The notes under the pieces were generated by a model that had not been told where the DNA came from, did no database searches, and saw only the letters and a program-made list of their open reading frames with translations. Shown in pieces: positions 51,076 through 58,295 of a stretch of DNA of 58,295 nucleotides. The first letter of the stretch is position 1. Each line of letters begins with the position of its first letter. Source of the stretch: Sunxiuqinia dokdonensis (GTDB lineage: Bacteria > Bacteroidota > Bacteroidia > Bacteroidales > Prolixibacteraceae). The translations under genes and the position numbers were made by a program. The stretch lies in the NCBI RefSeq assembly GCF_001270965.1, contig NZ_LGIA01000180.1:1-58295 (forward strand), given 5' to 3'.

Positions 51076-52473
51076 ATGACAGAATCGAACCGTATAGAAT
51101 ACAAACAACAACTGACTGACGATCTGGAAAAAGAAGTCGTGGCCTTTTTGAACTATCCGGAAGGGGGTTTACTTTATTTCGGTATTGATAAAGCCGGCAA
51201 TGTGGTTGGCGTTTCAGATGCTGATGGCCTGCAACTCAAGATCAAAGATCGGTTGAAAAATAACATCCTTCCTTCCTGTCTGGGCTTGTTTGATATTATC
51301 CTGGAAGAGCGAAACGAGAAGGATGTCATAAAGATTATGGTGGCCAGTGGTCCTGAAAAACCCTATCACCTGCGAAAGTATGGCATGTCGGAGAAAGGCA
51401 CTTTTATTCGTACGGGAAGCGCCTCAGAACCGATGCCCGCCAAACTGATTGAAAAGCTGTTTGCCAAACGTACCAGGCATTCTTTGGGCAGAATCCGGTC
51501 GCCCCGCCAGGATCTAAAGTTTGAACAACTCAAAATTTACTACCAGGAGTCTGGCAAAACCTTAAATCAGCAGTTTTCTGCAAATCTCGGTTTACGTACG
51601 GAGGACAAACAGTACAACTATGTTGGCTATTTAATGGCCGACGAAAATGCTGTATCCATCAAGGTAGCCAAGTATAAAGGAAAAAATCGGGTTGACTTAG
51701 TTGAGAATAATGAATATGGTTACTGTTCGCTCATCAAAGCAACAAACAGGGTTCTGGACAAAATAGAATTGGAGAATCGTACCGCAAGCCACATCACATC
51801 GAAAAAAAGAATTGACACCCGCTTGTGGAATCCGGTGGCATTGCGTGAAGCCATCATCAATTCGATTGTACACACCGATTTCACCCGTGAAATACCTCCC
51901 AAGTTTGAAATCTTTTCAGACCGGATAGAAATTACTTCAGCGGGAGGCCTGCCCGAGGATTTGAGCCATGAGGAATTTTTTGCAGGTTTCTCGGTTCCTC
52001 GCAACCAGGAAATCATGCGAATTTTTAAAGATCTGGAATTGGTCGAACATCTTGGATCAGGCGTTCCACGGATTTTGGAAAGTTACGACGAGTCATGCTT
52101 TCATTTTTCTGATAACTTCTTACGGATGTCATTTCCCATCGCAGAAATTGAAGGTGAGGAAAATGGTGGTCAAGATGGTGGTCAAACAGGTGGTCAAACA
52201 GGTGGGTCAATAGGTGGGTCAATAGGTGGTCAAACAGGTGGTCAAACAGGTGGTCAAACAGGTGGTCAAATTCAGCGTTTAACAGAACGACAACAAGAAA
52301 TTTTTGATCTAATTCATCGTAATCCGCACATAACGAGAAAGCAAATATCTTATAAACTCGGTATTGCCGAATCTGCCATTCAAAAGCATTTAAATTCATT
52401 AATTTCTCAAAAGATCATTAAACGAGTGGGGACTTACAAAGGATATTGGAAAATACTGAAAACTAATCTATGA
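51076..52473 (+). CDS. AlbA_2 DNA-binding/HATPase accessory protein with GGQ repeat linker (2)
   Basis: This 465-residue protein is an architecture relative of the gene at 44015-45973. AlbA_2 (RIEYKQQLTDDLEKEVVAFLNYPEGGLLYFGID, about 5-37) is followed by a RecG/HATPase_c_4 region with NPVALREAIINSIVHTDFTREIPPKFEIFSDRIEI and LELVEHLGSGVPRIL. A linker of GGQ/GGS repeats (364-399) and a C-terminal winged-helix HTH (TERQQEIFDLIHRNPHITRKQISYKLGIAESAIQKHL) complete it. Its end overlaps hsdR by 4 bases. Inferred as a transcriptional regulator of the island. Confidence 0.83.
   Translation: MTESNRIEYKQQLTDDLEKEVVAFLNYPEGGLLYFGIDKAGNVVGVSDADGLQLKIKDRLKNNILPSCLGLFDIILEERNEKDVIKIMVASGPEKPYHLRKYGMSEKGTFIRTGSASEPMPAKLIEKLFAKRTRHSLGRIRSPRQDLKFEQLKIYYQESGKTLNQQFSANLGLRTEDKQYNYVGYLMADENAVSIKVAKYKGKNRVDLVENNEYGYCSLIKATNRVLDKIELENRTASHITSKKRIDTRLWNPVALREAIINSIVHTDFTREIPPKFEIFSDRIEITSAGGLPEDLSHEEFFAGFSVPRNQEIMRIFKDLELVEHLGSGVPRILESYDESCFHFSDNFLRMSFPIAEIEGEENGGQDGGQTGGQTGGSIGGSIGGQTGGQTGGQTGGQIQRLTERQQEIFDLIHRNPHITRKQISYKLGIAESAIQKHLNSLISQKIIKRVGTYKGYWKILKTNL
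52165..52272 (+). repeat. Nine 12-base tandem repeats (GGTGGTCAAACA type)
   Basis: Nine consecutive in-frame 12-base units begin at 52165. Five are exact GGTGGTCAAACA, two are GGTGGGTCAATA, and the first and last are single-site variants. They encode GGQT/GGSI/GGQ repeats between the ATPase-like and HTH parts of the AlbA_2 protein. Such arrays change length easily by slippage; gain or loss of units would keep the frame and alter linker length. Confidence 0.92.
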
Positions 52474-55400
52474 AGTTTACCGAAGCCCAATTAGAACAAG
52501 CCTTTATCGATCTTCTTCGAAAAGAAGAAATGGACTATTCTCCCGGAGCAGCAAAAAAAGAAACAGGAACGAATACGGCCCGTGAACCTCAGGTAAGCTA
52601 CCAGGTTGCCGGTGATGAAGTGCTGATCAAATCTGATTTAAAAGCCTTTTTAATGGCGCAATATTCCGAAGACGGGATTACGGAGGCTGAGGTGAACACG
52701 ATCATCCTGGAGTTGGAAAAACTGCCTGCTTCCGATCTTTATGAAAGTAACAAGGCCATCCTGAAGATGGTGAGCGATGGGTTCCTGCTCAAACGTGACG
52801 ATCGCAGCAAAAAAGACCTCTACATTCAGCTTATTGATTATTCCGAAGCCGATAACAACCGCTACAATATCGTGAATCAACTGGAGATCCACGGTTATGA
52901 AAAACGCATTCCCGATTTAATCATTTACATCAATGGTTTGCCGCTGGTGGTGTTTGAGTTTAAAAGTGCCATACGCGAAGACACGACCATTCACAATGCC
53001 TACATACAACTGACCGTCCGCTATAAACGCGATATTCCGGAACTATTTAAATACAATGCGTTTTGTGTCATCAGCGATGGGGTGAATAACAAAGTCGGCT
53101 CTTTCTTTGCACCGTACGAGTTTTTCTATAGCTGGCGAAAAATTACGGGCAATGAAATGGATGTAAATGGAATTTCTTCCATGTACTCATTGATTCAGGG
53201 AATGTTCAACCGGAACCGTTTGCGCGACATCATCCATCATTTCGTCTATTTTCCCGACAGCTCGAAGAAAGATGAAAAGATTGTTTGTCGCTATCCGCAG
53301 TATTACGCGGCACGGAAACTCTTCAGCCATATTAAAGCACATCAACGCCCCGACGGCGACGGCAAAGGGGGAACTTATTTTGGAGCTACCGGCTGCGGTA
53401 AAAGTTTTACGATGCTTTTTTTAACACGCTTGCTCATGAAAAGCGTTGATTTTTCAAGCCCTACCATCATTCTTATTACCGACCGCACAGACCTAGATGA
53501 TCAACTAGCACAGGATTACTTTGTTAAAGCCAAAAATTACATTGGTGATGAAACCGTAATCAGTGTCAAAAGCCGGAAACACCTGCGCGAATTATTGCAA
53601 GACAGAAACAGCGGAGGGGTTTTCCTTACAACCATCCATAAGTTTACCGAAGATACTGAACTGCTAAGCGAACGGGCCAATATCATCTGTATCTCCGACG
53701 AGGCCCACCGAAGCCAGACAAACCTTGATCAGAAAGTAACCATCACTTCGGAGGGAGTGACAAAAACCTACGGATTTGCGAAATACCTTCACGATTCGCT
53801 TCCCAATGCCACTTATGTCGGTTTCACCGGAACCCCGATCGATGCAACCCTGGAAGTGTTCGGAGAGATTGTTGATTCCTACACCATGACCGAATCAGTA
53901 AAAGATGGTATTACTGTTCCGATTGTTTATGAAGGGCGTGCAGCGAAGGTCTTACTGGACAACAGCAAGCTACAGGAAATTGAAAAATACTATAGGAAGT
54001 GTGCGGAAGAAGGATCCAACGAATACCAGATTGAAGAAAGCAAAAAGGCCACGGCAAATATGAATGTAATCATTGGTGATCCGGATCGCATTAAAGCCGT
54101 TGCCGAAGATTTTGTCAGGCACTATGAAAAACGCGTATCTGAGGCTGCAACAGTAAAAGGCAAAGCGATGTTTGTTTGCAGCAGTCGACCGATTGCCTGG
54201 GACTTGTACAAGCAAATCATCGCCATAAAACCCGAATGGACGGACATAAAAGCTTGCGAAGAGGGTGCCAACCTATCTGAAAAAGAAAAGAAGGAAATCA
54301 AGCCCATGGCACGCATCAAGATGGTCATGACACGGGGAAAAGATGACGAGAAAGAATAGTATGAATTATTGGGGACCAAAGACTATCGTAAAGAGCTGGA
54401 CCGACAGTTCAAAAATGAGAAATCGAATTTTAAAATTGCACTTGTGGTTGACATGTGGTTAACTGGTTTTGATATCCCTGCCTTAGATACCATGTACATT
54501 GACAAGCCAGTTCAACGGCACAACCTGATCCAAACCATTTCGCGTGTCAACCGAAAAATAGAAAACAAAGAAAAGGGGTTGGTCGTTGACTACATTGGCA
54601 TAAAAAAACAGATGAACAAGGCTCTGGCCCAATACAACAAAGCGGATAGTAACAATTTTGAAGATATCGAACAATCAATCGTTGTGGTAAAAGACCATCT
54701 GGATTTATTGGGAAGAATCTTCCACAAGTTTAACTCAACACCCTACTTTAGTGGCTCTCCACTGGAACAACTCGAAACACTGAACATGGCCGCTGAATTT
54801 GTGCAGCTTACGCAGGAGTTGGAAAAACGGTTCATGTCCCTAACCAAACGTTTGAAGGCAGCGTATGACATTTGTTCCGGGAACGAAGCGTTTGGACCTG
54901 ACCACCGCGATCGCATTCACTTTTATCTAGCTGTCCGCTCCATTGTTTTTAAACTGACCAAAGGCGATGTACCCGATATTGCGCAAATGAACGCCAAAGT
55001 CCGGGAAATGATCAAGCAGGCATTGCAAAGCGATGGCGTAGAAGAAATATTCAAAATGGGGAAGGAAAACCAAAATGAGGTAAATATTTTTGACGATGAT
55101 TATTTGGCGAAAATTGAAAAGATAAAATTGCCCAATACCAAAATAAAACTCCTTCAACAACTGCTAGCCAAAGCCATCGACGATTTCAAAAAGGTCAACA
55201 AAATAAAGGGGATTGACTTTTCAAAACAAATGAACGCATTGGTGACCAAATACAACGAACGCAACGAAGCGGATATCCTGCGAAGTGAAGTTCTGGAAGA
55301 CTTTACCGATGAAATCATCGATCTGTATCATGCCCTGAAAAAAGAAAAAGAATCCTTTAACGAAATGGGAATTGACTTTGAAGAAAAGGCCTTTTATGAT

Positions 55401-55664
55401 ATTTTGAAAGCTTTGGCACGCAAATACGATTTCAACTATCCGGAAGAAAAACTCATTCAGCTTTCAAGGGAGGTAAAGACAGTAGTGGACGACAAAGCCA
55501 AATATACAGATTGGGATAGGCGCGACGACATCAAAGCCGAATTAAAAGCTGACCTGATCATCTTGTTAGCTGAAAATGACTACCCGCCTGTCGATCGTGA
55601 CGAAGTTTATAAAGAGATTTTTGAGCAGGCGGAGAATTTTAAGAAATACCAAAAAATTGGTTGA
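52470..55664 (+). pseudogene. hsdR: Type I restriction endonuclease subunit HsdR, interrupted by in-frame TAG
   Basis: This reads as a single gene of 1065 codons with an amber codon at 54357-54359. The first part (codons 1-629) has the PD-(D/E)XK nuclease (IPDLIIYINGLPLVVFEFKSA, about 148-168), the Walker A GATGCGKS (305-312) and DEAH (410-413). After the stop the same frame continues from 54360 with YELLGTKDYRKELDRQFK and the later helicase motif GFDIPALDTMYIDKPVQRHNLIQTISRVNR. Flanking sequence is otherwise uninterrupted, so one base change explains the break. The split separates the two RecA-like domains, so the translocase and endonuclease are likely inactive unless the stop is read through or is a sequencing error. 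Confidence 0.93.
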
Positions 55665-55665
55665 G

Positions 55666-56226
55666 ATGGAAACACTAACTCCAAAACCATTTTGCTCTAA
55701 CAAAGACCAGATCAAAGCCTTTGTTTTAGGCTGCGATCCAACAGGGTTCGACAAAAATGGAAACCGCCTGGAGTTTGAATATGTATTTGACATTGGAAAA
55801 GACAAACGGTATTTTGCAGGAATCCTGTCAAATCTCGCTCAAGTTGGGTTGTCACTGGACGATATTTACGTCCAAAACCTGATAACCGATTATTTGAACA
55901 CTGAAAGCACCAAAAACAAAGCGTGGCTGAAAATTGCAGCCGGCTACATCTCAGCGCGGAAATTGGAGTTTGACCAGATTGACAGGCATCGTCATCTTCC
56001 AGTGTTTTTGACCTCTGAATTACTGACTAAGGCCATCCTAAACGATGATCAGCCTAAACATAAGGCCAGGGAGTTCTATGAAAATCCAGACTTAATTCCC
56101 CTTGCTCCACAGACAAACAAACTTGAGAGACCATTAATTCCTTTGTACCGCCACACCGCCTATCGGTTATCACACCAAGCAGATTATACCAAGCGATTAC
56201 GGGAACTTTTAAGAAGAACAATATGA
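55666..56226 (+). CDS. Possible uracil-DNA-glycosylase-fold protein
   Basis: This 186-residue protein starts at 55666, one base after the hsdR stop (METLTPKPFCSNKDQIKAFVLGCDPTGFDKNG). The LGCDPTGF segment resembles the catalytic-loop motif of UDG-superfamily proteins, and ERPLIPLYRHTAYRLSHQADYTKRLREL near the end resembles the second loop. The middle, YFAGILSNLAQVGLSLDDIYVQNLITDYLN, fits the same fold. I cannot confirm the family from sequence alone, and the catalytic residues are not certain. It is the last gene of the R-M operon. The role is unknown; base-modification handling would suit the context. Confidence 0.55.
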   Translation: METLTPKPFCSNKDQIKAFVLGCDPTGFDKNGNRLEFEYVFDIGKDKRYFAGILSNLAQVGLSLDDIYVQNLITDYLNTESTKNKAWLKIAAGYISARKLEFDQIDRHRHLPVFLTSELLTKAILNDDQPKHKAREFYENPDLIPLAPQTNKLERPLIPLYRHTAYRLSHQADYTKRLRELLRRTI

Positions 56227-56293
56227 TGATCAAATTCTCTTGAAATGTATACCGTGGAGCTTCAGTCTTAAAAATCATCTATTTGAACTCTAA

Positions 56294-57247
56294 TCATAAA
56301 CGTCGCCCTTTTTTACGTTTTTTTGACTGCTCCTTGAGTCTGAACTTTTTGCGCTTCTCCAAAGGCCCATTCAACTGAGCCTGCATTTGCCAAATCATTT
56401 CTTTGATGATTAATGATTTTAGTGTCCCAATGGCAATTCCTTCATGATTTTGTTTTGAAAGCGTATTTGGTAAATCCTTCTTGTTCTGTTCCTGAGACAA
56501 CAATTCTTGCCTTGAAAGATAAAACCTCGGCCGCTCTTCAAAGTCCGACAATTTCATCGGATGCCGGATTACCGCTCCATTCTCATCGGTCACAAAAACC
56601 ATATGCCCCCTCCCCGCTTTTCGAATCTCCACCTGAAATAGTCCCAATGCCTGGTCATATAGTTCTTTGGAAGTGATGATATCTATTCGGTTAAGCTCCT
56701 TAAACAGGCTTTCCAGGTTTCGCTTCAGATGTCCGCTGGATGCGGTAAATTTCAGGTTCCTGAGTTGTGCCGGAATCTCTTGCTTGAGCTGGTATTTTTG
56801 CTCCAGCTCTTTGACAAACTTTTGCATTTTGTCCTTTTCGTAGCCATCGCGGATCTTTTTGCCGGTCATTTTATCAATCCGCGTAGAGACAACATGAAAA
56901 TGCACCCGCTCCAAATCCTGATGCTTATAGACAAAATAAGGCTGGCTACCGTATCCCATGTGTTCCATCATTCGGTCAACTTCCTGCCGGACGGTTCTAT
57001 CGTCCAGTTTCAACAGATCAGAACCGGACGGATTCACGGAGATATGCAAGCACTTCTTTTTCACCCGTGGGTTTTGCTTTTCAATGTCGTGAAGAATCTT
57101 CCACCGGTGCCCTTGATCATACATAAACGGATTAACCGACAGGGTATTGGCACTATGAAAATAGCTGGCCACGCCCTCCTTGATTTTCTTCTCATTGTAT
57201 TGAAAGGCATTTCGGGTATCACTGGACTGGTGAATGACAATTACCAT
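56294..57247 (-). CDS. mobB: Relaxase/mobilization protein (MobB type)
   Basis: This is a 317-residue protein. The N-terminal half (about 1-140) holds relaxase-like motifs: HISVNPSGSDLL, and a His-rich HQDLERVHFHVVSTRIDKMTG (about 109-129), where the HFH histidines likely bind the metal. The C-terminal tail is basic (RKKFRLKEQSKKRKKGRRL). It nicks at oriT and starts transfer of a mobilizable element. It lies 12 bases downstream of the MobC-like gene, on the opposite strand to the R-M operon and convergent with the UDG-like gene. Confidence 0.85.
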   Translation of the reverse strand: MVIVIHQSSDTRNAFQYNEKKIKEGVASYFHSANTLSVNPFMYDQGHRWKILHDIEKQNPRVKKKCLHISVNPSGSDLLKLDDRTVRQEVDRMMEHMGYGSQPYFVYKHQDLERVHFHVVSTRIDKMTGKKIRDGYEKDKMQKFVKELEQKYQLKQEIPAQLRNLKFTASSGHLKRNLESLFKELNRIDIITSKELYDQALGLFQVEIRKAGRGHMVFVTDENGAVIRHPMKLSDFEERPRFYLSRQELLSQEQNKKDLPNTLSKQNHEGIAIGTLKSLIIKEMIWQMQAQLNGPLEKRKKFRLKEQSKKRKKGRRL

Positions 57248-57259
57248 CTGTGTACATTT

Positions 57260-57655
57260 TTAAGTTTGCGAAGGTCCATCTTCAATTTTATCCAGGTAGT
57301 GCTGCAGGACCGAGAAACAGTTTCGAAGCTCCCTTAAGATCTGCCTGAAAATCTCCCGGTCTGCGGCAGTCAGGTGGTAGATATGATTGGAGTTAATCCG
57401 TTTAGATACCTGGTTAAGATTCACGCCGATTTTGTTTAGCTCGTAATCGAGTTTGCGTACCAACAAAACAAATTCTTTGGAAGCTTCCACTTTTTTGATT
57501 TCCCGCCTTTTGACCAGTTTGGCCCTGCAAAAATCACTCAAATTCAGGTAGCCCTCCTTTTTACAACGCTTCAGCAACAAGCGCTTTTCCAAGGCTGTCA
57601 ACCGGACGCGAACGCCCTCATCTAACTTTTCATGATCCGGTGTTTTTGGCCTCAT
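57260..57655 (-). CDS. mobC: MobC/MobA-type relaxosome accessory protein
   Basis: This 131-residue protein has an N-terminal ribbon-helix-helix-like region (VRVRLTALEKRLLLKRCKKEGYLNLSDFCRAKL, about 14-47) that probably binds oriT, and a helical C-terminus with LDYELNKIGVNLNQVSKRINS, typical of MobC/BmgA-type proteins. It is upstream of the relaxase gene in the same direction. The candidate oriT lies just upstream (57690-57783). Confidence 0.83.
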   Translation of the reverse strand: MRPKTPDHEKLDEGVRVRLTALEKRLLLKRCKKEGYLNLSDFCRAKLVKRREIKKVEASKEFVLLVRKLDYELNKIGVNLNQVSKRINSNHIYHLTAADREIFRQILRELRNCFSVLQHYLDKIEDGPSQT

Positions 57656-57964
57656 GGCTTGTTGTTTTCTAGCTGATTCAAGGTTTCAAAAAAGAGGGGG
57701 ATCTTCCATTTTTCATGCTGAAAGCCCTGCCGGGAGGCACAAGGTTTTTGTGGAACAAAAACACATCTTGCAACCCCCTCTTTGATCTAAGATTACTTCT
57801 TCAAAACTAGCTGTTGAGCTCCAGAAAGAAAACAGCAAATTAATTCAATATGAGTCAATTGACATTACTAACAGACACAAAGAAAATAACGGAAGCAATG
57901 AGGAAAATTGATTAAAAAGATCTCCAAAGATTTAGTGAGCGAAAACCGTCAAGTGGTCAAGTAG
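57656..57964. other. Intergenic region upstream of mobC
   Basis: This 309-base stretch has no convincing gene other than the candidate oriT. A 21-codon plus-strand frame (57850-57915, MSQLTLLTDTKKITEAMRKID) is too short to judge and may be a remnant of a longer gene. The stretch must contain the mobC promoter. Confidence 0.4.
57690..57783. other. oriT: Candidate origin of transfer (oriT)
   Basis: Upstream of the mobC start there is a 10-base inverted repeat, AAAGAGGGGG (57690-57699) and CCCCCTCTTT (57774-57783). Inside it is a smaller hairpin GTTTTTG (57744-57750) / CAAAAAC (57756-57762) with a 5-base loop. Hairpins next to mobilization genes are typical of oriT. The nick site is not identifiable here. 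Confidence 0.4.
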
Positions 57965-58294
57965 CTATTTCGATACCGCGTTAACAACAGACAGGTGCCG
58001 TTTTAGAATTAAAAACAGGATGTCTTTGCGAATGGGCTTGGTGATGATTTCATCACAGCCTGCCTTGTAAGCCTGGTGCCTCTCACGTGGAAAAGAATGG
58101 GCAGTGAGAGCCAGCACAGGAATCGCTGGATGTTGCGTTTTGATGGCTATGGTTGCTTCAAACCCATCCATTTCGGGCATGATCAGGTCCATCAAAATAA
58201 TATCTGGTTTTTCCGCCTGCACTTGGGCCACCGCCTCCAAGCCATTCGCGGCATGACGCAGCTTCACCTGGATGCCCTGAAAATAAATTTTCAA
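57965..58294 (-). CDS. Response-regulator receiver domain (partial, 5' end cut by window edge)
   Basis: At least 109 residues of a receiver domain are visible. IILMDLIMPEMDGFEATIAI carries the phospho-acceptor Asp, LALTAHSF the Thr and ITKPIRKDILF the Lys. The N-terminal acidic pair is missing because the gene continues past base 58,295. The domain is at the C-terminal end, so this is either a hybrid histidine kinase or a response regulator whose other parts are outside the window. Its link to the mobile element is unknown. Confidence 0.85.
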   Translation of the reverse strand: MKIYFQGIQVKLRHAANGLEAVAQVQAEKPDIILMDLIMPEMDGFEATIAIKTQHPAIPVLALTAHSFPRERHQAYKAGCDEIITKPIRKDILFLILKRHLSVVNAVSK

Positions 58295-58295
58295 A

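Noticed and set aside
54357-54359. Amber codon in hsdR as pyrrolysine or programmed recoding
   Set aside because: No supporting signal nearby and no known recoding in this family; a point mutation or error is simpler.

Overview
The window reads as a chromosomal contig from a member of the Bacteroidota. The evidence is a fused NuoCD, a HYC_CC_PP-type protein, several promoters of the TAnnTTTG type, few Shine-Dalgarno sequences, and many Bacteroidota-style membrane and metal proteins. I cannot name a genus. Both ends are truncated. Base 1 starts exactly at an arm of a perfect 25-bp inverted repeat that appears to corrupt the end of an aldolase gene, and the right end cuts a response-regulator receiver domain.

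Region 1 (about 1-19,700, all on the minus strand) is a copper/heavy-metal handling island. It holds three tandem mini-proteins with a CPMKC/CPxC heavy-metal-binding fold and three regulators that fuse an MxCxxC metal-binding-like N-terminus to an AraC HTH. It also holds a haem-binding-domain protein, two DUF3347 proteins, a site-2 protease with CBS domains, a membrane spermidine-synthase-like protein, a methyltransferase and a PII-like protein. Further genes are a HYC_CC_PP protein, an outer-membrane barrel, a periplasmic HMA protein, a GDCCVxC protein and a multicopper oxidase with a CopB-like barrel tail. A rhodanese and two paralogous APC permeases complete the island. Five genes here and at 38.7 kb share an upstream element with nearly fixed geometry, which suggests a common regulon.

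Region 2 (19,700-22,000) holds an archaeal-type (type II) GAPDH and an MFS transporter. With the DhnA-type class I aldolase at the left edge, it frames the metal island with glycolytic enzymes.

Region 3 (22,000-36,700) is a complete NADH:quinone oxidoreductase operon, nuoA-B-CD-E-F-G-H-I-J-K-L-M-N, transcribed right to left with tight or overlapping junctions.

Region 4 (36,700-41,000, minus) is a second metal/redox group: rhodanese, DUF302, a thioredoxin-fold protein, SHOCT, a Met-rich Spy/CpxP-like protein, a methyltransferase and a second multicopper oxidase.

Region 5 (41,350-58,295) looks like a mobile defence island. A DUF6573 gene leads into a plus-strand type I restriction-modification operon: hsdM, an AlbA_2/HATPase regulator, hsdS, a GHKL-ATPase/PD-(D/E)XK nuclease fusion, an OLD-like AAA ATPase, a small protein, a second AlbA_2/HATPase regulator, hsdR and a possible UDG-fold gene. 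hsdR is split by one in-frame TAG, so restriction is probably lost in this assembly while modification and the embedded GHKL-nuclease/AAA pair remain intact. That pair is the best candidate here for a little-described defence module. A MobC-relaxase pair with a candidate oriT follows on the minus strand, consistent with a mobilizable element.
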